DNA of 64,000 nt, taken from the NCBI GenBank assembly GCA_028023455.1, contig JAQFVV010000183.1:1895975-1959974 (forward strand), written 5' to 3'. A model generated the notes under the pieces. It saw only the letters and a program-made list of their open reading frames with translations, did no database searches and was not told the DNA's origin. A program made the position numbers and the translations under genes. Of this stretch, positions 48,713-60,794 are shown in pieces (position 1 is the first letter of the stretch; each line of letters starts with the position of its first letter). Source of the stretch: Epiperipatus broadwayi. Lineage: Eukaryota; Onychophora; Udeonychophora; Euonychophora; Peripatidae.

Positions 48713-50194
48713 AAATAATTCACATTCTAAACAATCTTCTAACTTTGATCTATGAAATAAAAAATGTGTTTGCATGCTGCTGAAAACGTATATTGCAAAA
48801 AAATATCTGCAAAAAATAGACACCTCTTTTTTTTAAAAAAAAAAATTAAAAAAAGTGCAATCAAACTCAACCAGATCCTTTTCATTAAATCTTATTTGTA
48901 TAGTTCTGTATATAATTGTGGTTTTTTTTACAATGATTTACTTTTATAATTTGCATTTAATCATCTTGTTTGTTTTATTTTTAAACAAATACAATATATA
49001 TAATTAAAAACCAGTCAACGCTTAGACAATCACAATATTGATATAATCAACAATTTCAAACTGTTGTTATGACACATGAGAAGAAAAAAAAGCAATCTCT
49101 TTTTAACAATAAGGGTGGAATCCCTAGTACATATATATATATATATGTACTGTTTGTTTTGTTTTTAAATAACAACAATATATATATATATGTACAATAA
49201 GTTATAATATTTATTCATTGATTAATATGATTCTCATATTAATAAAGGAAAGTAAATATTGACGGTTTTATTGTACTCTGAAATGATTAACCTGTATTAA
49301 TATTATTCCTATGGGAAATTATCTTCCTTTCTCTAATAAATCATTCTTCATGTAACTTTCTAGAGCCAATCAAACGTTAAAAATCCCCCCTCCCCCAATA
49401 TATCAAAAGAGGATTACAAAAGTATGAAACTTTATAATAATTGATTCTTTAGAAGAATCACTCTTTTGTGACTGATTGATAGTAACATAATAATTATATC
49501 ATAAATAAAATAATAAATTATCAAATCAATTTTAATGGTCATTTATTTCTTAGAAAGATACATTTATTCAATTTTAATTTTTAATCTTAGCATCATCACA
49601 AAGTTTGATTTTATTTTTGTCTATCCGAAAGCAACTTATAAAAAATGAAACCGAAGGAGTAAAAAAATATAGCCTATTAACGAAAAAAAAGTAATAAAAT
49701 TTGAAAAATTGAATAATAATTATATGAGGAACCAAAGAAATTGCTACAATTTTTAAAAAAGAAAATCATATTTTTGCAACAAAAAAAAATTAGAAATTTG
49801 TTAACTTCATTACTAAGAATAATTACTTTTAGAAGCTAGATTAGCAACACAAATTGAGATGAACAGTAATATGATAATAAGAATCTGAAAAAAAAATAAA
49901 GATCGACTACAGAGTAATGATAATAGAAAATTTAAAGAGGAAAAATAAGAATAATTACTACTTGAACTAATTGTCAAATTGTGAGTGGAGCTTAATAAAT
50001 GAAAAATGGACTGAGATATTCAAAATTAAATATGAAAATATTTTTTACCAGATGCTATATTTGACTTTATATATAGTCAGAAGCTAAGATGAAAAAATGG
50101 GTAAGGAAATTTTTAATTAAAAGACAAAAGATAACTGGAAAAGAAACATTATATATATATATAGATAGGTAACTTTTAGATAAATGCTGGCTTT
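48713..50194. other. AT-rich non-coding sequence
   Basis: Contains a TA-rich near-palindrome GTACATATATATATATATAT-type at 49127-49150 and no supported gene. Confidence 0.45.
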
Positions 50195-50375
50195 AGGTTA
50201 GTATTTTTAGATCTAGTGTCTGAACCTACCCTGGCACCTCTCTGAGGAGTGCCAAAGTTCAAAACCATGGTCAGAGGTTTGGTGGGTGTTCCTGACAGAG
50301 ATATTTAAATGCTTTCTCTGGCTAAGCATTTATCACAAAGCTTGTTGAGGAATTGGCAATCCTCACTGTTTATAA
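50195..50375 (-). repeat. Divergent half copy of the 11.6-kb foldback family
   Basis: On the minus strand: GATTGCCAATTCCTCAACAA, GCTTTGTGATAAATGCTTAG, AGAAAGCATTTAAATATCTC and TGTCAGGAACACCC follow the same order as TACCAATA, CAAGCTCTTATTTGATAA, AAAATATTTAAAATCTCTAT and CCAGAAC in the 11.6-kb element. Identity is clearly lower than in the 17.9-kb copy. Only one arm is present. Confidence 0.55.
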
Positions 50376-50689
50376 CTTACAAGCTTAAGAAATAGGGTCA
50401 TGTGATCTATGACTCTTATTTTGACTATTATATATACATAGTTTTAATAACTTTGAAAAAAATATTCTATCACAAATAGTATTTGAATAATTGGAGCTAC
50501 ATATTTCTGACAAAAGATACTGAAATTTTGGAAAAGGTAAATATAAAGAAAGTTTGAAGAAAGTGACTAGAATTTGCATCAGATGAGATATAGCATTTAA
50601 AATATAATTCATTCACATCGTTTTATGTTTTCTTTATACATATATTAAAGTTATTTTGTTGTTTTATCAATACACCCTTTATCAACTTC
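50376..50689. other. AT-rich non-coding sequence
   Basis: Nothing recognised. Confidence 0.4.
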
Positions 50690-50815
50690 ATTATAATATT
50701 TACTAAGGCAATAAACCTTTAAGCATGTGCGCTTGGAAATACGAAGGTAGGGACCTCTACAGGTCTTAACCACAAACTTATCAATGTGCGTTAAATAAAT
50801 TTATAATTACAACTC
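50690..50815. mobile_element. Deletion derivative of the 38.2-kb repeat
   Basis: AAGGCAATAAACC, GGGACCTCTACAGGTCTTAA and CCACAAACTTATCAATGTGC match the 38.2-kb family. The right end (GTTAAATAAATTTATAATTA, CAACT) is the reverse complement of that family's left end. This copy therefore shows both ends as inverted repeats around a shortened body. Confidence 0.65.
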
Positions 50816-51574
50816 CATTACGTCACAGTTATTCACCAATGCAGTAACTCAGCAACTTTTCTTACTATGCATGCATTTTGTAAATAAATTTTGCTCATCA
50901 GATAATCTACAGGTATCATCAGTTGGACCTCTGTGACTGTACTATCATTTTAATATTCTTCCACTACCTCACTCTCATTCTTGATAAGAATTAGTTTCTA
51001 TACGTTTATATATGTATCTGTGCCTATAAAAATAATACCAATGGCTTAATTACTCGAGAAGTCATAAGACGTTGGAGCACCTGAGCTGATCCTGAAACTT
51101 TCCGCTCCAAAGTCGAACTGCTTGACAAACAATTCACAATTTTACATGTAAATATCAAATATTACAAAGTCATAAAGAAAAAATAAGAATTTAACAAATA
51201 TTAATTTAATAATGATATAAAAACTTTGTGAAGTTTATAACCTAACTTTAAAATTGATATGTCAGAATAAATTAAGATGAGGGTTGATACTAATGGCACA
51301 TTACCACTGATGATGGTTGAGAATGATTACATGATCATAAATATTTTTTTGTGTAATTACTCTACTTGCTTTTAGATAGAGAACTTATGTTTAATAAATT
51401 TAAAAAATAAAGAAACCAATCCGACTTTATGAAAAAATAAATTGCTCAGTTTTGGATACAATAATCCTTTTCACTGATTTGACATAATATTGCCTCCAGA
51501 TAAATGACGTATTTGTAATTGAATTTTATTCCGTAAATATTTTAGCCTTTAACTGATGATTTTGTCATACAATA
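50816..51574. other. Non-coding sequence
   Basis: Nothing recognised. Confidence 0.4.
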
Positions 51575-51584
51575 AATAATTGTA

Positions 51585-51690
51585 GACAAGCATTGTTGGC
51601 CGAGAGGTCATCGCAGCCGCCTTGCAAGCAGGTTGTTGGTTGCAGACGGTTGTGGGTTGCCGATGCTATGACATATGAAAAAAAAATAAT
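51585..51690 (+). mobile_element. tRNA-derived SINE with 10-bp target duplication
   Basis: Head GTTGGCCGAGAGGTCATCGC (box A-like), CCGCCTTGCAAGC (anticodon-arm-like), a variable-arm-like TTGCAGACGGTTG, a shortened box B region GTGGGTTGCC, then GATGCTATGACATATGAA and an A-rich tail ending AATAATAATAATT-like. AATAATTGTA lies at 51575-51584 and 51691-51700. The long variable region suggests a class II (Leu/Ser-type) tRNA ancestor. Box B has lost bases relative to the other copies. Confidence 0.85.
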
Positions 51691-51700
51691 AATAATTGTA

Positions 51701-52169
51701 TTGTAAAGGTTTTTTTTTTTTTCAATTTTTATTATTATTTTATTATTATTCATTTTGTTTTTGATTTTTGTTTTTGAAATGATGATATTAATTATATTCT
51801 ATAATTGGCATCAACTATACAATTAACTTAATCTAATTATATATATATAATTTAATCTGTTTAGAAGTATAATTAGCATCTTTTTCTCATCATTTATTTA
51901 CAATTGTTGATTTAAAACAAATGATTACAATATACAATATTGTGTTTAATTTAAAAATTAGAAATATTAATCTTTTGCTGAGGTTTAAAATTTATATCTG
52001 GATTAGAGATAATCTCTAGTTAGTAATAAATAATCATTAGTGTATTTATCTAGAGCGAATTGTGTCAAAGATGTGGATGGAATAATGAAACTTGTAAATC
52101 AAAATGTACCAATTTACTATTGATAATATACTAAACATATGATAAAGATATATATATACACAGATATAT
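51701..52169. other. AT-rich non-coding sequence
   Basis: Nothing recognised. Confidence 0.4.
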
Positions 52170-53012
52170 ATACACAGAGGGATCCAAAAATAAACGGAAT
52201 TTTGTAATAAAAAATTGCATATATATTTTTAGATGTTGCAAATTAACTCACTTTAAAAAGTATAGTCTATTCAATGCAACGCACTGGTCTAAACCGATTT
52301 GTCACTTTTTAAGGTAGTCCAGAAACATTTGCAAAGTGATGCTTCTATCACCCCTCCCCTGATTCTAAATCTGCAAAAAAAGACATTTTTTCATTTAAGA
52401 GATTTTTAAAAAAATTACACAAAATGAGATCAAGCAGTAGCATTGATAGCCAAGAGGTCAGCACAGCCGCTTTGCAAGCAAGCAGTTGCTTGCAGATGGT
52501 TGTTGTAGGTTCGCCTCCTGACCGCTGCTATGACATATGAAAAAAAATGAGATCAAGCAAATATGGCTGTTAGATAAGCATGTCTTGCTGAATTTAATTA
52601 AAAACTATTTCACACTCAAGGCTTTGAGAGATGACCCTGTTGGGTTAGAGTTTTCACTTTTTTCTTTACACAAAATGGGGATGTTTACATTTTACTGCAT
52701 CATGTAAATGTTTCAGAACCTGCCAGTAAAATGTCTGATCTTTATGAGAGAAAAATGCCATTTGCGTCAAAAAAAAATATCCGCATTAATTCAATATTTC
52801 AGTCATTACAAAAAAAGTCAACAAATATGCAAATTGCACTTTATAAAAAAATGTGCTGTGTGAACCCACAATTTTACATAGTGATGTCAATTGGAAGATT
52901 AATGCAGAGGGGTTTGTGCAAGAATGACGTAACAGCAAAAGTATATATTACGACAAGCACACATACCAGAAAACAATTTCAGTTATTTTTGGGTCTCCCC
53001 TCATATATGTAT
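52170..53012. mobile_element. DNA transposon with imperfect TIRs, interrupted by a SINE
   Basis: The left end GAGGGATCCAAAAATAAACG (52176-52195) and the complement of the right end GGGAGACCCAAAAATAACTG (near 52980-53000) are imperfect inverted repeats. Each sits within TA-rich flanks, consistent with a Tc1/mariner-like insertion. Between them is about 700 bp with one 95-codon frame (52731-53018, starting MSDLYERKMPFASKK) that I do not recognise; it could be a transposase remnant. A SINE with its own target duplication lies inside (52437-52543), so the transposon arrived first. Confidence 0.5.
52437..52543 (+). mobile_element. tRNA-derived SINE with 16-bp target duplication
   Basis: AAAATGAGATCAAGCA occurs exactly at 52421-52436 and 52544-52559. 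The insert runs TAGCATTGATAGCCAAGAGG (box A-like), CCGCTTTGCAAGCAAGCAG, GATGGTTGTTGTAGGTTCGC (box B-like GGTTCGCCTCC), TGCTATGACATATGAAAAAA. This is the cleanest SINE insertion in the window. The long, perfect duplication is typical of L1- or RTE-type endonuclease insertion and suggests a relatively recent event. Confidence 0.92.
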
Positions 53013-53039
53013 AATTAATTTCATACATTACAATTCAAT

Positions 53040-54565
53040 CTGTTGTAACAATTTGTCCAAAATATTTGTAATAATTAACATCTTCCAACTCATCATTATC
53101 AATCTTTATTTCCATCTTTTGAAAAAATTCATCGAACATTAGTTTAGTCTTTTCAACATTTACTTTTAATCCTTATTTCTTACTGTCATCTGATAACTCT
53201 TGTAACATTTCCTGAAGCTCTAGAGGATTATTTGCAAAAACAGCTACATCTTCAAAATCTAGATGGCTTAAATAATCTCCATTTACTTTCACTCTTTTAG
53301 CTTTCCATTTTAATCCACAAAATACTTCTTGCAAAACTGTTGTAAAAAGTTTTTGAGATATGAAGTCATTTGTTTCTCAATGTTATTTTTTTTAGTATCA
53401 TTGTGTAATTATTAATATTTGTTAAGTGCAATGTCAGCATGTAATATTTATATAAGGCTATAACCTTAGTACATGTGCCTTGTGTGCTTAATTTTTATTA
53501 CAAGAGACCTCTACAAATCTTAATGCAAGATTCAACCTTATAAAAGTAAGAGTGGCCACTCTTATCTTCAACCTATTTTTTCTAATTATATAGGCAAATC
53601 TAAAGCATTTTGATTTGAGAACATGAAGCTAATATATTCTTCACTGATTAAGTCCATTATTTCTGTTACACATTAACGTTCACAAAATCTTTCGACAAGA
53701 AGTCAATGTTCAGATCTTAAATTTTGAAATATTTTGAATCAATTTAAAGTTGTGTTGCTGTTGTATTTTTGTAAATATTCTTCAGAATATGATAATATCC
53801 CGGATGTATATGTTAGTGATATAATGCTTTAATCACTGAATAAATGCTTATAGAATCAAATGTCTTTTCATAATCGACAAATTCAAAACGTAATGGCCAA
53901 CTCATATTTATTGGTCCTTTCTATAACTTCTTTCAATATTTGAATGTGATCCACTGTACTAAAACCACTTTTAAATCCACCTTATTTTTTTAGTTGATTA
54001 AAATCCAAAGTTCACATTAGATAAGTTATTATTTTGGTAAAAAATTTGCATAGAACTGCTTGGTTGGAGTGCTTTGGGTAGAAATAAGTTAATATTAGAA
54101 GAAATATTTGTGTGTGTGTTTGAAAGGGAACGTTTTTAATAAATGTGTTTTATCAGTTCATATTTATGGATCTAAAACTTGGACACTAGCAGCAAAGCAA
54201 TCCAGAGACATCAGACCACTCAATGAAATATGGAAGGATATATGTTAGGAATAACAATAAGAGATTAAAAGCAAAACACATGGGTGAGAGAACAAACAAA
54301 TGTTGCAGATATCATTAAAAGAATTAAGAAACTGATTTGGAGGTGGTTGGACATGTTTCTAGAAGAAGTGATAATAGATGGACAGTTGAAATCTTAAACT
54401 GGATTCCAAGAGATTTTAAAAGACCTAAGAAAAGGTCACATGTGAGATGAATGCATGAAATAAGGAAGTGTGCTGGGATGGTGTGGAGAAGAGAGACTAG
54501 AGATCAGAGAAAATCTCCATCCAGCAGTGGATTGATAATGGGTGGAAATGATGATGAAAATGATA
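53040..54565. pseudogene. RTE-like LINE insertion with inverted 5' half (twin priming)
   Basis: The first part (53040-54055) is antisense. Read on the minus strand it gives TLDFNQ, GGFKSGFSTVDHIQILKEV, FEFVDYEKTFDS (motif A), then, past a nested repeat, DFISQKLFTTVLQEVF (motif B region), LDFEDVAVFANN (motif C, altered) and YYKYFGQIVTTD. The second part (54056-54565) is sense and begins LLGWSALGRNKL, exactly the segment that should follow the inverted part. It continues through KRIKKL and WRWLDM blocks to a GATGATGAAAATGAT tail. The inversion point falls within the 'EI.xRI.LGW' segment. Stops and frameshifts are numerous. The strand symbol is left open because the two halves differ. Confidence 0.85.
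53400..53775 (+). mobile_element. 38.2-kb-type repeat nested in the RTE insertion
   Basis: Matches the 38.2-kb repeat in order: GAGACCTCTACAAATCTTAA, GTGGCCACTCTTATCTTCAA, CTAAAGCATTTTGATTTGAG, TTCACTGATTAAGTCCATTA, CACAAAATCTTTCGAC. It splits the antisense reverse-transcriptase reading between motif B (about 53385) and motif A (about 53860), so it inserted after the LINE. Boundaries are approximate and no duplication was identified. Confidence 0.7.
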
Positions 54566-55689
54566 TATGTATGAGAGATGGTGACTTGGGCCAACTGATA
54601 AGTGCTCATTCAGCACAAAATTTATCTTGGGAGTTATTTGTCTTTTAAAATAATTTTATTATTCATATATTTTCAAAAGAATGTAGTTAGGGAGGAGATT
54701 ATTTAGTATATCTATAAAATTTATGCATAATAAAAATATAGTATAACAGTGAATTAGTTATTGATAATTATAATTTCAGTACTATAGAAACTATTTTAAA
54801 ACAATCAGAAATAATTGACAATAGGCCTCATAAAAGGAACTTGTAAAGATTCTAGCCAGTAGGTAGATTCACTATTGGTTTATTAAATTGTTAACTTCCA
54901 TTACGGATAGCCATAGATTCCGCTGTGATTAATTATGTGTTTCGTGATCTGTGTTTGCCCACATTTGCATTCAGCTGTGACTATCACATTCCATTTGTAT
55001 ATAGAATGAGTCAAAAAATAATGTGTCATTAATTAGTTAAAACCTTTAGCTATAAGAAGATTAAATTTAAAAATCCTTGGCTAATAAGTTGATTAATAAA
55101 ATGATAGAGAGAACAAAAACGGGATGAGAGAGGTGTAATAAATATCTAACATTCTACATGTACATAAAGAAATTTTGATAGCAAATTGGAATGCATAACA
55201 AATAAAAAAGTACATGAACATTATTAAAATATATTATAATGGAACCGCGAGGTACACTATGTGATGATGTGAATATGACTCAGTAGTTGGATGATTTGAA
55301 TACAATGTGTCAACCAACCTTCAACAAGTCATATACAAAATCCATGATTCAACAGCACATTTGGGTGTGTCCAATGTTACTGAATCATGAATGGCATATA
55401 ACAAAGGGAGCACATCTCACTACTGTCAGATCTAGGCCTTCAAATAGGATGCTAAAGATGTCACAATGAAATGCCCAGTTCCAAATCACATCTACTTTCA
55501 ATATACTAACTTATAATTTATTAACAATATTTCAATGTAACTTAGATCAGTGCATATCTATTACATCTCCCTTTTTAGGCCCCATTACACCACAGAATTC
55601 AAACTCAGGGAGTCCTTGCAGTCGGCTCTCTTCAGGGATGGACTTACTCAATTATAAACCAAATATGCCTATATATAAGCATAGATATA
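54566..55689. other. Non-coding sequence
   Basis: No recognisable gene. A 60-codon frame at 55287-55469 has no known motif. Confidence 0.45.
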
Positions 55690-55885
55690 GGAAAATACTG
55701 ATGATGATCAATCATTTATAAGAGCAATACATAATAATGATGATGGTCACCAAACCTTTAATGTGTAAATTCATAATGATGATGATGATCAAACATCTAG
55801 TGGTGTCAATGCACATTGATGATGGTGATGATCAATCATCTAGTGATGCAAATGCATAATGATAATGGTGATGATCAAACAGAAA
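55690..55885 (+). repeat. GATGAT-rich minisatellite, about 55-bp units
   Basis: Three to four imperfect units share the pattern GATGATGATGATCAAACATC, TAGTGGTGTCAATGCA or TAGTGATGCAAATGCATAAT. Divergence between units is moderate. Confidence 0.7.
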
Positions 55886-56927
55886 TCAGATTGGTTTAAA
55901 CAACTTAATACATTTATTAACAATATATATAATAAATATTTACAAACAATAAATAAATATTCGGTTATCAAAAATGTTTTTCTATCATTTTGATAGCTTC
56001 ACACAACAGAAACAAAATAATTGAAGTATAATATATACAAGATTATACCATATAATTCATTAAATATATACATAAAACAAAAAAAAAGAAAAGCAAAATG
56101 AGAGTTCACTAATTTTAAAACTACCCCATTAATGTAATTATTAGAATGATATTTTTAGGTTAGGGTAAATATATCTATAACTATTTTTATCAATATATAT
56201 ATATATAGCCCCACTCCCATCTCTATATGTGTGTGTAAGTCATAGTAAACATTAATGATAGATACGAAAAAGAAAAACATTTATTCAAGTGGGTTAATTG
56301 TGCACTCAGAAATAAAAAAAAATTACAAGTAAATATTATTAAAATTTATTAGTAAATATAATAGTTTTGTTTGTCCTAAAGTTTGCCCTCAATGTTAAAT
56401 ATATAAAAATCTTACTTGAGGTCACCTTGATGGATCAATGTTGAATTTCCAGAGGAATCTGTAAATTTACTTTTATTAAAAAAACTATACATATTAATTG
56501 ATTATGATTCCTTTTTTAAAAAATACATCAACATATAATATTTATTCATCTATTGATTCCACTTTTAAATTGCAAGTGATCAAATTTGAAAATGAATCTT
56601 GAATACACAAAAAAAATTACAATACATAAACTTTCAAATAGCAATAATAAAGCAAAAAAAAATCACATGAATCAAAATAAAATATATTTATCTTGAGGAA
56701 AGCAAATGTCAATCTCCATGTATAGCATTTCTGTTTACCAACTCTGTAAAACAAACACATACCAAATATCTCTCCTGAATGTTTATAAATCCATGGAAGA
56801 TTGATGTACACCAGCTTTTTGTAAATAGACACATTGATGGGAAATTTTATAATTTTATAATTTCATACTTTTACCCTGAATACATTCTAATGATTCCTTT
56901 ATTATAAACTATTATTTATTGTGGCTT

Positions 56928-56928
<1 letters not shown>
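55886..56928. other. AT-rich non-coding sequence
   Basis: Nothing recognised. Confidence 0.4.

Positions 56929-57013
<85 letters not shown>
56929..57013. repeat. (TA)n microsatellite
   Basis: An uninterrupted TA run of about 85 bp, the longest in the window. It produces an alternating Ile-Tyr accidental frame. Confidence 0.95.
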
Positions 57014-57015
<2 letters not shown>

Positions 57016-58880
57016 TAAAGAAACAGTCAGTTTCTAGTAGCTTCACATTTCCTTTTCATTATTTTCATAATAATGAATTCAAGCTTGTAAAACAAATTAA
57101 ATTATATATTGAAGTTTATCACTTAATCAGCTAAGATTAAATTTCCAATTTTCTTCTATCCAAATTATAAAGATTTTGTGTTAATTTTAAAATATCGACA
57201 TTAAAGTTTAAAATACATATTCTTATTGTTTTCTTTTTTTTTCCAATGCTGAGCAAAATAAAAGACTTGTTATTTTTCTGTCTTGACAGTTCTACTGTTA
57301 GATCACAAGTGAGGAATGCTGGATTCTTTTTCCTTGTGCATTAGCTAAAACCTATTGTTACAACTTAATAAAAAAAAAATTATAAAACATTATTATTTAA
57401 TCTTCATTATTTCAAATTCAATCATTTAGCAACAACTTTGACCTCATATCTATTTTTAATCTTTGATTATGACTGTCTTATAAGTCAGTTAATTAATATT
57501 TTAGTTAATGGTATTTAATGAATAAAAGAAAAACAATTAATTTCTACAAATGGACAAACATATTAGTTTATATGTGTGTTTATATATGTATATGCTTCAT
57601 TTATATAACGAATTTGTTTGCTTTCTCATCATAGATAAAAAAATAAGAATTAATTTCTCAAACATATTAGTCTATATATAGGTTTATATATGTATATACT
57701 ATATGTATATAAGTAGGTATGTAGGATATTTTATTTGCCTACCACTTGATCTAAATTCAAACATTGTGAAAGCAATTAGGACAGGTGTGAAGGTTGATTG
57801 TAAACCATCTCTTACAATATATTTAATGAAATGACAAAAAATTATCTAACATACAAATATATATAGATATATATCGTTTTTTAAAAAAAGACATATGGTT
57901 TTATTACTCAGGAGTTCATGAAAAGGTTAAACACCAGACCTGCGAGCGATCCTAAGTCGGATGGACACTGTACCAACTGCACAAAACCATGCAGAGCATA
58001 TATAGATAAAATGAAATAAAGATATAAAAAAAACAAAGTTGCAGGTATGAAAAAATATTTTAAAAAATGATAGTTAGTATAAAAGATAGATGAAATGAAA
58101 ATTTATACTGTAAAGTAATATATAGAAGTAATGTGGAAACATTTGTGTTAAATAAAAAAGGAAGAATAAATATAAACAAAATAGTTTATGCAATTTTGGA
58201 AGAATGAAGCTAAGCTAAGACAAATACTTGAAAAGCTTGAAATAAAAAACATAATGTGGGGTAAGAAAGAATTTAAGAAAATTAATTGATGTTTATAATG
58301 GAATAGAATTCATGACTTATGACAAATAAAGCTGATTTCTTACAATATTTGGATTTATTTGGCTAAAAATGTCAATCACCGAGATTTCAGAACACTACTT
58401 TTTTTATAAAACACTAAAATATTGAGTTTACTTAATTTCTATATTAGCTGCTATGTTTTCTTCTGGAAAGTAATTCAAATTTAGAAATATAAAGATTAAG
58501 ACATGTAACTATGCTAGTTAGAAATTTTATTCATAAAAGATGAGAAGTTACTATTATATTGAAATGGCATTTGAAAGAGTGTAATAAGTATTAATATTTT
58601 TGTAGTGTAATTTTCACTAGCTACTCTCATGCAAGGTAGGGACTAAATTCCATTCACTTTTAACCTCTTGTGGAAGGATGTAATCATAAACATTTAACCA
58701 AAGACATGTGAAAAAGATCTATGATCCCAAGATGAACATTTCATGCTGAACCAGCACTCATCAAATGTCCCAGACCACAATCTCTTATATATATATATAT
58801 CATTGATCTGTGTATATATAAATATCGTGACCATAAAATATTTTTTTATTATAAACTTTGTTATAAAAATCAAAAGATAA
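57014..58880. other. AT-rich non-coding sequence
   Basis: No supported gene or repeat arm. A small less AT-rich patch at 57925-58000 (GACCTGCGAGCGATCCTAAG) was not identified. Confidence 0.45.
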
Positions 58881-59126
58881 AAACCTTCGACAGATATGGT
58901 TGCAGACGGTTGTTGCAGGTTCACCTCCTGGCCAATGCTATGACATATGAAGCTTATGTGACAGCCAATCAGATGTAATAAGGACTGCATGTGGAACTCT
59001 TAATTCTAAAACACAACTAGAACCAAACTTGTGTTTTAGAATTAAGAGTTCCACTTGCAGTCCATTGTTACATCTGATTGGCTGTCACATAAGCATTTTT
59101 AAAGTGTATCTGTCAAAGGTTTTAGC
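58881..59126. mobile_element. Foldback element with a SINE fragment in its left arm
   Basis: The outer ends AAAACCTTCGACAGATA (58881-58897) and TATCTGTCAAAGGTTTT (about 59108-59124) are inverted repeats. The inner arms (about 58951-59018 and 59027-59092) are nearly perfect: GCTTATGTGACAGCCAATCA and CTTAATTCTAAAACACAA against their complements. The left arm carries TGGTTGCAGACGGTTGTTGC, GGTTCACCTCCTGGCCAATG and CTATGACATATGAA (about 58897-58950), the 3' part of the SINE family, where the right arm has only about a dozen different bases. The hairpin therefore acquired a 5'-truncated SINE or a recombined end. Confidence 0.8.
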
Positions 59127-60794
59127 CTTTCACATTATTACTATCATCTGTTTGCACTTAATAAATTTAATATATTTAAAAATCAAAAGATTAAATTGAC
59201 TTCATGCAGAAAATATGATTTTAGAAAAAAGAGTAAAGCATAAAAATTGTTTATCTTCTGAATTGCTTAATATTCATATGATAATTTGTTATTTGAGTAT
59301 TATTTACAAAAAGGAAAAATTCCAACTGCCATAATGATTATTATTGTTATATAGTATCTATTAGTTTGAATAATAAATGCGTTTCAGGTGCTCAATTGGG
59401 GAATAATCTGTCATTTCTTTTCAAATATGTCAAGATTAATAAAATTATAATAAATTATCTGATATATAATTAAATTATTTTAGATTCACTATACAAAAAT
59501 TGAAAAAATTAAAAGTCAAAAATATACATCCAGTACTATGGTGAATACTTTCTGAAATGAGGGATTCTATTTCAGTTCTATAATAATATTCAGTTTTTTT
59601 TGCTGATGCATATAATGTTCAACATAATAAAACAACTATAATTATTTATATTTAAAATGATGTTTTAGCATTGATAAGGATGTGATAGGCTATCAATAGC
59701 AATATCTCCTGTCCAAAACATTGGAAAATAAAGCAAAAATGTAAAATGAAAACAAAATAAGATAATGATGAAAATATAAAAAAAAATGCAAGAAAAAAAT
59801 TGTTTTATAGGAGAGAAAATAAAAACAATATAAATTCCTGTATATGATGAGAAATATAACCAATAGATAAAAAAATACATTTCGCTACGATAATTTCAGT
59901 TTTCAAAACTTCGCTTCGCATTGTGTAATCCCAAGAAAAATTAGGTTTACTCGAATTTAATTTTTATTACTACATTTAGCAGAATATTGGAATCCTCATT
60001 TAAGACATTCACTTTTATCAATGATAAGTAGGTATACCTCATAATATTATTCAAACTTATTTTAATTGAAGTTCTTTGTACCGCATGAATAAAATATACG
60101 CTCACGTATATATAGAATAATTATTACCAATAATTCATTGCAATTATTAGAAAAGTAAAACTCGTAATACAATTAATAACAAATTCATTATATTTACTAA
60201 TTCAACATGCATAAATGGTTACTATATTTATTTCCAAAATATAATTGCATTAGATTTTCAGTTATCGTATATATAATCTGGGATTTGAATCTAGACCATG
60301 TGAATCTTGAATTTTTTCCAGTTTACAAGCTAGCTTAGAATTTTCTCTCAGTGAGAAATCCCATAACAATCTAGCTAGCCATCCCAAAACAACTGGATAT
60401 TTAAAATTCTTAGCTAGAAAGTAAATTTTAATCTAGGTTAGTTAAATGAGGTATTGATGTGTTGACTGTAAAAATGAAATATGGTTTTTTAATAGAATGT
60501 GGGAGAGATATACTCATTATGGTCATTTATTTTTATATTATCTCAGTTTATTTTACAACTTCTATAATTTTATTGCAAAATAATACTTTAAATTATTTTT
60601 AAATTCGTAAGATATATTTCAGTATTCACACTCAAAAAATTAACCGTGCTTTATTAATTGCACTTGTTTTATTATTGTTTTTTTTTAAAAAAAAAAAAAC
60701 AAAAAAAAACAGAAATCGTTTCTTGCGTTCATTATCAAATAAAACCCGTTGTATCCTTGTCATCCTGGATGATTATTTTTTCTCTTTTTATATT
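59127..60794. other. AT-rich non-coding sequence
   Basis: Nothing recognised. Confidence 0.45.

Noticed and set aside
52731-53018. 95-codon frame starting MSDLYERKMPF as a transposase gene
   Set aside because: No catalytic or helix-turn-helix motif recognised; mentioned only as a possible remnant within the TIR-bounded element.
54451-54648. 65-codon frame as a host gene
   Set aside because: Its first part lies in the RTE-like 3' end in a non-coding frame and continues into unrelated flank.
55287-55469. 60-codon frame with His/Trp/Cys-rich composition
   Set aside because: No recognisable domain, no splice context, and length within chance expectation.
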